Positions 11,033 through 22,600 of a stretch of 64,000 nucleotides of DNA are shown here, one piece after another (the first letter of the stretch is position 1; every line of letters starts with the position of its first letter). This DNA comes from Breviolum minutum Mf 1.05b.01 (Eukaryota; Sar; Dinophyceae; Suessiales; Symbiodiniaceae): contig DF241012.1 of assembly GCA_000507305.1 (NCBI GenBank), forward strand, positions 31,419-95,418. The letters are read 5' to 3'. The translations under genes and the position numbers were made by a program. Below the pieces are notes generated by a model. The model saw only the letters and a list, made by a program, of their open reading frames with translations. It was not told the DNA's origin and made no database searches.

Positions 11033-12394
11033 CTTAAAAGCACCAACTCAAGTAATCAAGAGCTTCTAGCAACCCAGATCATTTTGGCAACCCGTTTCTA
11101 GGGAAAACCCCTTCAGATTGAAGATAGACACCAAAGCTTTCCAGTCACCGCGGAAGCCCATCACCCAAAATCGGAGGCGACCTACCTAAGATCACGCATT
11201 TTAAAAGCAGGTTCGAAGATTGCAACCAAAATCTTTTTTGAGCAACTTTACTTTGGGCGCTACTTGCCAACCCCCAATCCCACAGATAGGCCCCTGACTC
11301 ACGGATCGCCAGCCACTCGAAGGAATATGCTCAGCTTCGACGATGGCCATGGATGAGGCAAAGCATGGGTCGCAGTTGCCCCCGGGAAAACAGCACCAAA
11401 ATTGGCTAAGAGGCCGAGCACTTTCGACTTTATACTATCCGCACACTTCGGCCTCCGTTCGAAAAATTGATACCAGAAGTGATTTGGCTCTTTCTACCGC
11501 CAAGGTGCTTTGGAAATAGGATTTCCCTAATCCCTTGCCACGCCTTAAGTATGCTGATCTGATGCTTTTTGAAAAATGTTTATGATAAACAGGTAGATAG
11601 ATCATTGTAAACACATGTTTTCAAGATATACCCAGTTCAACGTGGGTTCACGTCACAGCGAAACTTGCGCGCGCTGTCTCGTCAGGCCTGAGGAAGTGGA
11701 CATCAAGCGTTTGAGTGGCCGTGGCTGGATGGATTGAGGGCTGAAATATGTAATCAAAAAACTATTTGGGGAACCTTTCTTCAAAGGTCCATTGCTGGTA
11801 ATCAGATATCACATCTTGAAAGTTGAAAAATACACGCTCATGGCAAACCTGGGCATCGCCCCTTTATCGCTAAAACAGGGCGCGCGCCGGGCACAGTTCA
11901 AGGATCTAGCCCATCTAGGCAATCATCATTGCGCGAGGTTGCTGCTTCCACGCGTATATTCCTTGACCTGTTTCCATGCACTTACTTATCGCCTGTTTTG
12001 CGCAAACATAAGCGTAAAGATTATACTGGTATTACTTTGGCTTACTTCGGCCTTAGATAAGTGAAATTGTGAATGATATACCTCACCGCTCATACAGTTT
12101 TGGTGTTTTTTGTGAAAATACGTCACATCTCAAAAACAAAATGCCACGCTCGCCCCCGCGTGGCCGCTGCCCGAAACCGCAGTCGACGCGGCGAAAATTC
12201 AAATGCGCAGGGAAAAAATGGCGGAGAGTTCCTGAGGCCCCCGTGGGCCGCGAAGGTGTGTTTGACTTTACTTCATTTTTTGCCACATGATGAGGTAGAC
12301 ATATGTGAAAACCATTAGAGGATAGGCATTTTGAAATAAAATTCCTGACCCACTTCCTTTGAAAAGAATAAAAACGGAAATGCCCTGGATATTT
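11033..12394. other. Intergenic, nothing identified
   Basis: About 1.4 kb with only short, motif-free open frames. GC rises near 12,140-12,260, but I found no domain there. Confidence 0.45.
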
Positions 12395-14327
12395 CTACAG
12401 TTGTTTCCGTGGAAACGGTTTGTGTTTGGTGGCTTTAATCGAAAAAATATCACCCCAACACTCACAAAAAAACCCAGACAACAAACATCTAGGTACCAAA
12501 CGTATACCGCGCCCAGAAGCTTTAAAGAAAAAACAGTCCCAGCATGTTGCACTGCAAGGCAGCAGCAGCGCAGTAAAAAACAATTTCCAAGTTTCCGGCG
12601 TGGTTTGCATTTGGAAATGTTTGATGCAATATAGCCCACCATGCTGAAAAGCATGGCAGTCTACAAACGGCACTAGCACGACGCCATTCGCAGAAGCGAT
12701 TTCCAAGGCACGGTTGGTGTGTCTAGGTGTTGGGGTTCGCACCTCTGGAGCGCCAGAGGCAGCTCCTTCCTCAACGGGCTGTTCAACCTCGATGTCCCTA
12801 GCAGGCTCTGGCTCTCTACGCCAAGGAGCGTCTTCCAGCAGCGCCTGTCTTGTTGGTGTCTTGATGCTGCAGAGAGAGAAACGGTACGTGCACCTTCATT
12901 CAGATGACTTCTTCCACCTCAATCTGTTGTCCTTTGGGTCTGGATTGTCACGCCCTTTCGGTGTTGGAGTCGTCCTTGGTGTGGTATGTTGGTGTGGTAG
13001 CGCTTCAAGCTGCCTCCTCTCGATCTCAATCGTTCTACCTCTGGACACTGCTGGCTCCTTTCTGGAGCACGCAGACTGCTCAATCCTGGCACTTCTACCC
13101 GAGCAGGAAGATGATCAGGTTGCTTCGGTTGGTTGTTGAGGACCACGGGGCCCTGAAAGCGTGGGGCGCAACCAGAGGAAGGCTGCCCCTTCCCCTTTGC
13201 AATGGATTCGCTGATGCGCTTGCTGATGCCTCTTGTTCCTCAGTCCGAACTTCCTCTGCAACCTCTCCAGCAGGCACTTAAATTGTTGTTGTACAAGATG
13301 TGACAATTCACCTGCTTGGAGTTTCCGGTGGAATTGAGCCCCAGCCCCTTGGAAATCGGCACGGAAGACCGAGCCTCTGACCTTCTCGGGGTCTCGAAAA
13401 AATCGAATGGGTTGGATATAAACATACGATCTTTGCGCACTTGTCTGAGTGCTCTTCCCAACCAAGCAGTTTCCTGTAACAACCTGGGGCAACGATTGGA
13501 CGTAAAAGTCTTCAACGCAGGAATGTACCTCAAGAATTTGGCAAAGGTAAGAGGCTGGTCTCGTGCGTCTTCTTCTTCGATCTGTCCAATGAACCTCACC
13601 AAAGGAGGAAAATCAGGATCTTCCTGAAGGTACGTTTGTCGAGATCAAAACCCTGCAGGCCCTCACAATGAAATTCAGTGTGCTCCACCGTCTGGCTTGA
13701 GGAAGGCCAATTTGGTGGAAGTTTCGTTTGAACTCTTTCATCCTGGGATCGTTTCCCCCATCTTCTGGCTACTGGCTGAAAAGGTCCCTGACCGTCGTCA
13801 ACGTCTTGTTCTGGGACTGCTTCAGGGTGCGCTGGAAGCAGCACCTTCCAGAGGCGCACCGTAGTCGACGGCAAACTCGTCTCCAACTGACAGTTGTTCT
13901 TTCTTGGCAGTTGTCACGGTAGTTCCGGGAGCGCCGGAGGCCGCTCCACTTGATCCAGTTGCAGGCTCTGCGCTAACACGAGGTGTGGAAGCTGCTGGAT
14001 TTTCTGCTTCGAATAAACGGAGGCCCCTGAACAACAGGTTCTGGCTCGATTGCCACCGAAGCGCCTGGGGCTGCTCCTTCGCCCTCGTCTGTATAGACCT
14101 AACAAGTTTGTATCGGCCGCTAGGTCTTCCGGTGGGTCCTGTTGGTCTGCCCAATCGACTCGTTGAAGAAGTTGCTCGGGATTTGCGAGCTGCCACTTGT
14201 CCAAGTAGTGAAAGTCCAAGTCCTGCAGCTGTAGCTCTTCCACTGGCAGCTCTGCGGCTGTCTCAACTGGAGGGACAGAACCGGGTGGAGTGAAGGTAGC
14301 TTCACTCGCACTCAGTTCTGTGTCCAT
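12395..14327 (-). pseudogene. Frame-broken GC-rich coding region, unknown protein
   Basis: A protein-like signal runs along the minus strand but hops between all three frames. It starts at ATG 14327 (MDTELSASEATFTPPGSVPP), continues in a second frame with TDEGEGAAPGASVAIEPEP, and in a third with TGSSGAASGAPGTTVTTAKK. It then passes through NWPSSSQTVEHTEFHCEGLQ, FAKFLRYIPALKTFTSN and WLGRALRQVRKDRMFI, and ends with VEQPVEEGAASGAPEVRTP and a final segment to 12395. The composition (Pro, Ala, Glu, Gln) and shared AASGAP wording suggest one long protein. No clear splice sites explain the frame changes, so decay is the simplest reading. It resembles retroelement linker regions in style, but no protease, integrase or polymerase motif was found, so the origin is open. 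Confidence 0.5.
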
Positions 14328-14556
14328 ACAAGTTTGGGGCTTTTTGTTTCGCGTTTACAAAAAAAAACGGCGCGCTAAAAGCAGCACCTTTTGATCCCTT
14401 TAGTAGCACGTAGAGTACGACGGCTGCTAAGCCAGGGGTACCAACTAACAACAACACAATCACAAGGTGTATATTGATGGTAGTGGGACCAAAGATAGAA
14501 GACAAGCAAAACGACAAGTATTGCGTTTCAAAGAAGCAGCGTATGATCAAACCCCG

Positions 14557-14761
14557 ATTCAGAAACTACGCGCGATTCAGAAACTACGTTTCAGAAACTT
14601 CGATTCAGAAACTATGCCCGATTCAGAAACTACGGTTCAGAAACTACCCCGGTTCAGAAACTACGGTTCAGAAACTACGGTTCAGAAACTAAGGTTCAGA
14701 AACTACGGTTCAGAAACTACTGTTCAGAAACTAAGGTTCGGAAACTACGGTTCAGAAACTA
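14557..14761 (+). repeat. Minisatellite of 14-base units (TTCAGAAACTACGG)
   Basis: About fourteen units of TTCAGAAACTACGG and close variants follow each other, with some units stretched by CGCG or CCCC. The same motif in reverse orientation appears at 16850-17010, on the other side of the assembly gap. Confidence 0.95.
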
Positions 14762-15147
14762 ATATTACATTCCTGTTGTCAAACTTCCCCGCCCTCTCTT
14801 GGCAACTAATGCAGTCAAACATAGGATACAAATACAACACTCATTTTAAGAAAATTCCCCCCTCCTGGGCCAATGTTTTCAATGACTCGAATGCAAATAC
14901 AACATTCCCTTTATCAAAATTTTCCCCCCTCCCCCCTCTTGGCAACTAACGCTTTTCATGACTCAAATGCAAAAATGACATTCCTTTTGTCAATTTTTTC
15001 CCCTCCCCCTTTTTGGCAACTAATGCTTTTCATGACTCAAATGCAAAAATTACATCTCTTTTATCAAAAAAAATTTCCCCCCTTCCCCCTCTTGGCAACT
15101 AATGCTTTTCATGACTCAGATGCAAATATTACATTCCTTTTATCAAA
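14762..15147 (+). repeat. Satellite-like repeat of about 80 bases, interrupted by the gap
   Basis: The segment TTTTCATGACTCAAATGCAA recurs near 14872, 14952, 15027 and 15106, joined by pyrimidine runs (CCCCTCCCCC) and CTTGGCAACTAATG. The period is 75-80 bases. The array runs into the assembly gap, and a single related copy reappears at about 16790-16840. Confidence 0.9.
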
Positions 15148-15521
15148 NNNNNNNNNNNNNNNNNNNNNNNNNNNNNNNNNNNNNNNNNNNNNNNNNNNNN
15201 NNNNNNNNNNNNNNNNNNNNNNNNNNNNNNNNNNNNNNNNNNNNNNNNNNNNNNNNNNNNNNNNNNNNNNNNNNNNNNNNNNNNNNNNNNNNNNNNNNNN
15301 NNNNNNNNNNNNNNNNNNNNNNNNNNNNNNNNNNNNNNNNNNNNNNNNNNNNNNNNNNNNNNNNNNNNNNNNNNNNNNNNNNNNNNNNNNNNNNNNNNNN
15401 NNNNNNNNNNNNNNNNNNNNNNNNNNNNNNNNNNNNNNNNNNNNNNNNNNNNNNNNNNNNNNNNNNNNNNNNNNNNNNNNNNNNNNNNNNNNNNNNNNNN
15501 NNNNNNNNNNNNNNNNNNNNN
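15148..15521. other. Assembly gap (374 N)
   Basis: All bases are N. The gap lies between the 80-base satellite and an interspersed repeat, so collapsed repeat copies are likely missing. Open frames running through it are meaningless. Confidence 1.
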
Positions 15522-15775
15522 GGAACATGTTTTCTACAAAATGGCAGTCCTCTCCATCGATACGACAAAGGAGCCGCTTAAGCTTTGTCGAAAAAAGTTT
15601 AAAACAGCATTCCATGATATTCCATTTCCATTTTGTAGAGTATGAATTTGGACCGCTTTGTATTTTTCGACAGTGCGCCAACCACACTTGTGCTCACAAA
15701 CGGAACAAAGGCCTTGGAAAAAACAGGACAGAAAGAAGGCCTTCGGAAAAATCCAAGAAAATGTAGCCTGTACTA
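15522..15775 (+). repeat. Intron repeat A, copy 1 (left part lost in the gap)
   Basis: This block begins within GGAACATGTTTTCTACAAAA and includes GATACGACAAAGGAGCCGCT. It is shared almost base for base with 17928-18180, 20409-20650 and 26600-26810. In those copies the homology continues several hundred bases leftward; here it starts at the gap. Confidence 0.9.
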
Positions 15776-15819
15776 TAAGCAAAGGAAGTTTAGCTGAGAA
15801 ACTTCCGAAAGATCGCAGA

Positions 15820-16253
15820 GTAAAGTAAAATAGAGTAGAGTAAGTAAGGTAAAGTAGAGTTGAGTGGAGTAAAGTAGAGTACAGTAAAGTAGAGTAAAGT
15901 CAGAGTAGAGTAAAGTTGGAATAGAGTAGAGTAAGGTAGAGTGAAGTAAAGTAGAGTAAAGTAAAGTAGAGCAAAGTTAGAGTAGAGCAGAGTAAAGTAG
16001 AGTAGCGTGGAGTAGCGAAGAGTAGAGTAGAGTGGAGTAGCGAAGAGTAGAGTAGAGAAGAGTAGAGTAGAGTCGAGTAGAGTAATGTAGAGTAGAGAAA
16101 AGTAGAGTAGAGTAGAGTAAAGTAGAGTAGAGTAAAGTTAGAATAGAGTAGAGTAAAGTAGAAGAAAGTAGAGTAAAGGAGAGTAAAATAGAGTAGCGTA
16201 GAGTAGAGTAGCGTAGAGCCAAGTAGAGTAGGGTAGAGTAGAGTAGAGTAGAC
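15820..16253 (+). repeat. Pentanucleotide-type satellite (AGAGT/AAAGT)
   Basis: About 430 bases consist almost only of GTAGA and GTAAA units (AGTAGAGTAGAGTAAAGTAG). It replaces the intron DNA present at this position in the other Kelch duplicates and stops exactly where the shared sequence TCAACATCAGACCAACTG resumes. Confidence 0.95.
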
Positions 16254-16437
16254 TCAACATCAGACCAACTGCCCTGTCCAAAATGCATTCTGAACGAAAC
16301 CCGAGATTGTAGCTACATAAGACCATATTCCCAAGATTTCACAAGGGCATGCCAAAAAGGTCCACAAAAAATACGAGCCAAGATGGCAGTTGCAAGATCC
16401 GAGAAGGAAACACACCGACCTCTGCCCTCTCGGAGGC

Positions 16438-16659
16438 CTGGCGGTTAAAGAAATGCAGGTCGTTCCTGAAGCCTCAGCACAGCTCCGGCCGTCTTTGGGT
16501 TGAGGGACTCTCCACCGCCGCAGCACCAAGGACCGGGCCGCTGCTGGCAATACCGCCGAAGATGTACATCCCATCGGCCGCTTCGCTCCACACCGCGGTG
16601 TGCTCTTTTCGTTGCGTCGGCGCCGTCCCGTTGAAGGTCACTTCTGACCACGTCGCCGT
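16438..16659 (-). CDS. Kelch cassette 1 (exons 16659-16542 and 16472-16438)
   Basis: Exon a has TQRKEHTAVWSEAADGMYIF and ends GGIASS; exon b reads FRNDLHFFNRQ. The DG of the usual GG.DGS turn is lost. Exon a and its upstream flank are nearly identical to cassette 3, which points to a recent copy between the two. Confidence 0.75.
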
Positions 16660-19600
16660 CTGCCGACAATTGTGGCTGGAAACGGGGTTTTGGATCCAGG
16701 TTTGGGATGTTCACATCGATTCGAAGTGCCAGAAACCCCACAAAAAAGTCCGTACAAAAAATGAATTTTGAGAAAACAACATGGGANAAAGTTTCCCCCC
16801 CCTCTTGGCAACTGATGTTTTTCATGGCTCAGATGCAAAAGGTGTCTTTAGTTTCTGAATCAGGGTTTTAGTTTACGAACTAGGGTTTTTTTTGGTTTCC
16901 GAACCAGTGGTTTTAGTTTCCGAACCAGAGGTTTTAGTTTCCGAACCATGGTTTTTTGGTTTCCGAATCAGGGCTTTTAGTTTCCGAACCAGGGTTTTAA
17001 TTTCCGATCCGACACATCGACCTCTGTCCTCTCGGAGGCCTGGCGGTTAAAGAAATGCAGGGCGTTCTCGTAGCCTCAGCACAGCTCCGGCCGTCTTTGG
17101 GTTGAGAACTTTCCATGCACCGCCGCAGCACCGAGGACCGGGCTGCCGGCCCAACCGCCGAAGATGTACATCCCATCGGCCGCTTCGCTCCACACCGCGG
17201 TGTGGCTTTCTCGGCCCGTCGGCGCCGTCCCGCCGGGGGTGACTTCTGACCACGTCGCCGTCTGCCGACAATTGTGGCTGAAAACGTAGTTTTGGATCCA
17301 GGTTTGGCAGATGTTCACATCGACTCGAAGTGCCAGAAACCCCACATAATTCCATGCAAAGACTGAGTTTTAAGTCAAACACGGAATCAAAAGTTGCATT
17401 GCGTGTCACACCCTTCATTAGCCTTTGGATGGTGAACTTTAGATCTTGGTTGGGTGAAATGTATCGAAGTGTGATGTCCAATTTTGCCCACTGAAATTTC
17501 CACCTCAACACACTTCAAGTTTGGAAGAACAATTCTCTCACGACCCTCACAAGAACCTTCACCAACCAGTTCTAAGCCAATTTGATATCACTTCAAATAT
17601 GTTGAAAATCTCGACTCAGGTCGCGGGAGGCCCCAAAACAAATAACCACCAACAAAAAAAATGTGCTTCACTAAAGTGTTCATTTGCATTGTAAGATATG
17701 TTGGGATTGGTTGTGGGTGATTACAGGTCTCTGCAGAATGAATCAGAATGAGGAACCAGCCATGCATACCTAAATATACAAAATGAAAATGGTAGGACAC
17801 TACAAAATGACAGATCTGGGGTCCTAAAATATCTCGAAAAAAAAAGGAACCTGAACCTCTACTACATGCATATCATTTCATATCATGCATATCCGATAAA
17901 GTCATTTAATGCCAATGTTACCCTGGGAATATGTTTTCTACAAAATGGCAGTCCTCTGCATCGATACGACAAAGGAGCCGCTTAAGCTCTGTACGAAAAA
18001 AATTAAAACAGCATTCCATGATATTCCATGCCCATTTGTGGAGCATGAAATTTGGACCGCTTTGTATTTTTCGACAGTGCGCCAACCACACTTGTGCTCA
18101 CAAACGGAACAAAGGCCTTGGAAAAAACCAGGAAGGAAAGAAGGCCTTCGGAAAAATCTAAGAAAAAGTAGTCTGTACTACAGTATATACATATATATAT
18201 ATATACATATACTGTATAATGGCAATTAAACAAGAGCCAAAGATGGCCAATTGCAAAAATAAAAATAATCTCAGAAATCATTTACACGCCTCGTATCAAC
18301 ATAGAATACCTAGAAGAAAACATGAGAGAAAGGAAACTGACTTTTGAAATGCCGAAATACATGTGAAATGCCCAAATGCCTTAGCCCTGGCTTCTTGGAA
18401 GGGGTTGGGAACACCAAGTTTTTCAGGGGTGATCACTAAACCCGACTCAACATCAGACCAACTGCCCTGTCCAAAATGCATTCTGAACGAAACCCGAGAT
18501 TGTAGCTACATAAGACCATATTCCCAAGATTTCGCAAGGGCATTGCCAAAAAGGTCCACAAAAAATACGAGCCAAAATTGGCAGTTGCAAGATCCGAGCA
18601 GGAAATAGGAATTGCTCCGACGCACCGACCTCTGCCCTCTCGGAGGCCTGGCGGTTAAAGAAATGCAGATCGTTGAAGCGGCCTCAGCACAGCTCCGGCC
18701 GTCTTTGCCTTGCACTCTCTCCACCGGGGACTAGACTCACTTAGGTCACCACCAAAAGAGACTCACTTAGAGCACCACTTTTCGACCCACTTAGGTCACC
18801 ACAGACCACAAAACTGTGAGAGGGCTGTCACTGGAGGGCACTCACTTAGGCCACCTCACAAGACATACTACATACTTGTAGGGTTAGACACGGGGACATG
18901 GGGACATGGGGTTTAGGGGAGATGGGGGGGGATGGGGACATGTGGTACATGGGGACACGGCGATATGGGGTTTAGGGGACATGGGGTTTAGGGGACATGG
19001 GTTCCATTAGACATGCGGCATGGGGACGTGGGGTTTAAAGGACATGAAAGATCGGGACATGCGAACTGGGGTTAAGGGGACATAGGGGGGATATTGGGAC
19101 ACGGGGACATGGGGAACACCAGCACGCTTTTAGGGTTTGGAATCTACTTGCTTTGTCGCAGCACGCAACTGCATCACCAAAACAAGTTGGCGTCATCCTC
19201 CGACATACAAAATACTGTGTTTGCCAAGATGAACCGTCATGTACAATCCTGCCACGAAACGGTCATGATTGATCCTGTCACATTTGAAACGTCAGATGGC
19301 GTACTGCCATTGCACCCCCTTCTGTGTGAGGTCATCATAAAATTCTACACGCTTGCTAAGGTCTTTGCATGCACTCCTACACGCTTAACGAAGTCTTTCA
19401 CATGGCGGCGGTCAGAGCGAGTAAAAAGTCCGCGCTCGAAGCGAGCAAATTCGCGGCGCTCAGAACGATGCACTTCCCCTCCACTGCCGCAGCACCGAGG
19501 ACCGGGCTGCTGCCGAACCAACCGCCGAAGATGTACATCCCATCGGCCGCTTCGCTCCACACCGCGGTGTGCTCTTTTCGTTGCGTCGGCGCCGTCCCGT

Positions 19601-22600
19601 TGAAGGTCACTTCTGACCACGTCGCCGTCTGCCGACAATTGTGGCTGGAAACGGGGTTTTGGATCCAGGTTTGGGATGTTCACATCGATTCGAAGTGCCA
19701 GAAACCCCACAAAAAAGTCCGTACAAAAAATGAATTTTGAGAAAACAACATGGGATCAAAAGTTGCATTGCGTGTCACACCCTTCATTTAGCCTTTGGAT
19801 GGTGAACTTTAGATCTTGGTTGGGTTGATTTGTATCGAAGTGTGATGTCCAATTTTGCCCACTGAAATTTCCACCTCAAACACTTCAAATTTGACCAATG
19901 AAATCGCAAGAGAATTCCTGAAACAAACCTTCACACTACGCAAACCCCGCCACACTTGCGCTTACCGACTCCGATTTGGCTTACTGAAACCAGGTTCCGA
20001 AAGAAAATGGAAGAACAATTCTCTCAAAAACTCCCTCACAAGAACCTTCACCAGCCAGTTCTAAGCCAATTTAATATCACTTCAAATATGTTGAAAATCT
20101 CGACTCAAGTCGCGGGAGGCCCCAAAACAAATAACCACCAACAAAAAAAATGTGTTTCACTAAAGTGTTCATTTGCATTGTAAGATATATTGGGATTGGT
20201 TGTGGGTGATTACAGGTCTCTGCAGAATGAATCAGAATGAGGAACCAGCCATGCATACCTGAATATACAAAATGAAAATAGCGGGAAACTACAAAACGAC
20301 AGATCTGGGGTCCTAAAATATCTCGAAAAAAAGGAACCTGAACCTCTACTACACGCATATCATTTCATATCACGCATATCCGATAAAGTCATTAATGCCA
20401 ATGTTACCCTGGGAATATGCGGCCAACAAAATGGCAGTCCTCTGCATCGATACGACAAAGGAGCCGCTTAAGCTCTGTCGAAAAAAAATTAAAACAGTAT
20501 TCCTTGATATTCCATGCCCATTTGTGGAGCACGAAATTTGGACCGTTTTGAATATTTCGATGGAGAGCCAACCACACTTGTGCTCACAGAACAAAGGCGT
20601 TGGAAAAAACAGGGCAGGAAAGAAGGCGAGAAAAAGTAGTCTGTACTATAATGTATGGGTCCGGATTCCGGATTCCTGGCCCCCCCCCCATGGTGTGGTG
20701 AGACATTTTTGGGCACGCCGCAGTACCGAAGCGTACAGTTCCATATTTTCCAATGCGACGGTGCTGTAGCGAGACGCGCATTTTGCTGGATGAATCCTCT
20801 CTCAGGATTCGATGGGTCGATCGCGGGACGCTGTGGCGAAACACAAATTCTAAGGTACAGGAACTGCACGGCGCACTGTAGTGGACGTTTCAATGCTGAG
20901 CACATGGAACCACGAATGTCGCAGTTACGATGGGTTTGTATTTCCATGGTAGCTCCGCGCATTGTACTGGACGTTTCAATGCTCACGACATGTTACTCAG
21001 CTACTACGTCGTTCTATGTAGTTGCTACGTAGTACTAGTACTCCTGGTACTACATTTACATATAATTCATTTACATTGACATTTGCAAATACATACACAT
21101 AAGATACATACATGTCATCATCATACCCTGGGCATGTTTGATGCCCTCTTTGTCCTTCATGTCAAAACTCTTCTGTCTCTCGTTCTGCCAATGCTTGAAT
21201 GCGCTTCTCACCATACCACCACAGAGGACGATGCACCATGCATTGGAGAATCTCACCGAACAGCACAAACATTCGACCAGGAGCGCAGTCAGCTGCATCT
21301 GGGCCATAGAACACTCTGCATGCCACGCAGATCATAAAAGCCACAATGCATAGCAATCCAATGAGCCATACAAATCCATGAGCATACTGGATACTGTACT
21401 CATAGTCAGTCATGCAGGGCAACTGCATATAGAGGAACTGAACGAAGTAGTACAACTGCATGAAGGGGTACTTGATCACACCAACAGCTGTACCATCAAA
21501 GGACCAATCGATCCAAGCCACGTCAATAGAGCTCACCATTGTCTCTACGCAGCTCAAGGCGTCCGTCGAGGTGAAAGAACTTGCAATGATAAGCTGGATC
21601 AATCTTGCATTCGCCTTGAAGTTTGAGGATGATGTGATAAGTCTGAGATTCTGCTTACACAACTTGTCATCAATGTCTTCTTAACCTACCAGTTGATCTT
21701 TCTCCGAATCAAAAACACCAATGTGATGCGTGAGCAAACGCACGGTACTGACTGGAACTTTCTTGGCACCAATGTCTGCAAGATTTTCAGTGGAGCTAAC
21801 AGGAGTTATACACAGCACTTTCTGTTCAACCTTCTGTTGCATCCAAAGCACACGGGCACTGAGGTGTCTGACTCTGCCACAACCAGCTCGTGAAAGAATG
21901 TATCGACATGCTGAGTTGTCTATCAAAACTTTGATGGTGACATCCGTGCCCAACAGAAACTGAAGACACTTCGAGAGGAAGATTCCATCGCAGGAACCTG
22001 AGGTTGCTGAATATGTCTCTGGTTGCGCAGAGCTCAAAGCCACCAAACCTTGATTACCGCTTCCAGAGTGAATAAGGCGGCTGTTCAGCATGATACAACA
22101 CGCTGAAACACTCTTACGTGCCTTTGTTCGCTGCCCAGCCAGAGTGCGTAGGCGTGTTCTTTGCCTTCCACGCCTTCTTCACTCCTACAATCCCAAACAA
22201 CCTCTCAAAATGCTTTGGGTGAGGAAAGGCAATGATTTTCTCGTTGGAAACCATGATCATTAATTCTCCTCTTCGAAAACGTCAAACTGTCACCAACGCT
22301 TCTGAGCACCTCAGCACTGACTTTGTTCTTAAGATTCAAAGTCTTCAACAACTGGTTGTCCAAGAAGTCGTCATCACAAACCACCAGGATATCATCAACA
22401 TGGAGAAGCATCAAACATCTGTTGTCAGGAGATTTCAAAAGGCACGGGTAGAACTGCAACACTTCCATCTTGAGGTGATCAGAAAGGTACTGGGTCAAAG
22501 ACTTAAACCACAGCAGACTTCCATCTCTGCCCTGGTAAGACTCTCCCTAAAGAGAATTCCTGCATTTCACCTGCTGCAAGTTCACAAGTGACGATAGCAG

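Noticed and set aside
14873..15766. Open frame of nearly 300 codons
   Set aside because: It crosses the 374 N gap and the satellite array; most of its length is undefined sequence.
15977..16288. Frame with repeated STLLY residues
   Set aside because: It is the pentanucleotide satellite read in translation.
18890..19130. True telomere tract
   Set aside because: Units are irregular and mixed with GACATGG; a genuine tract would repeat TTTAGGG without such spacers.
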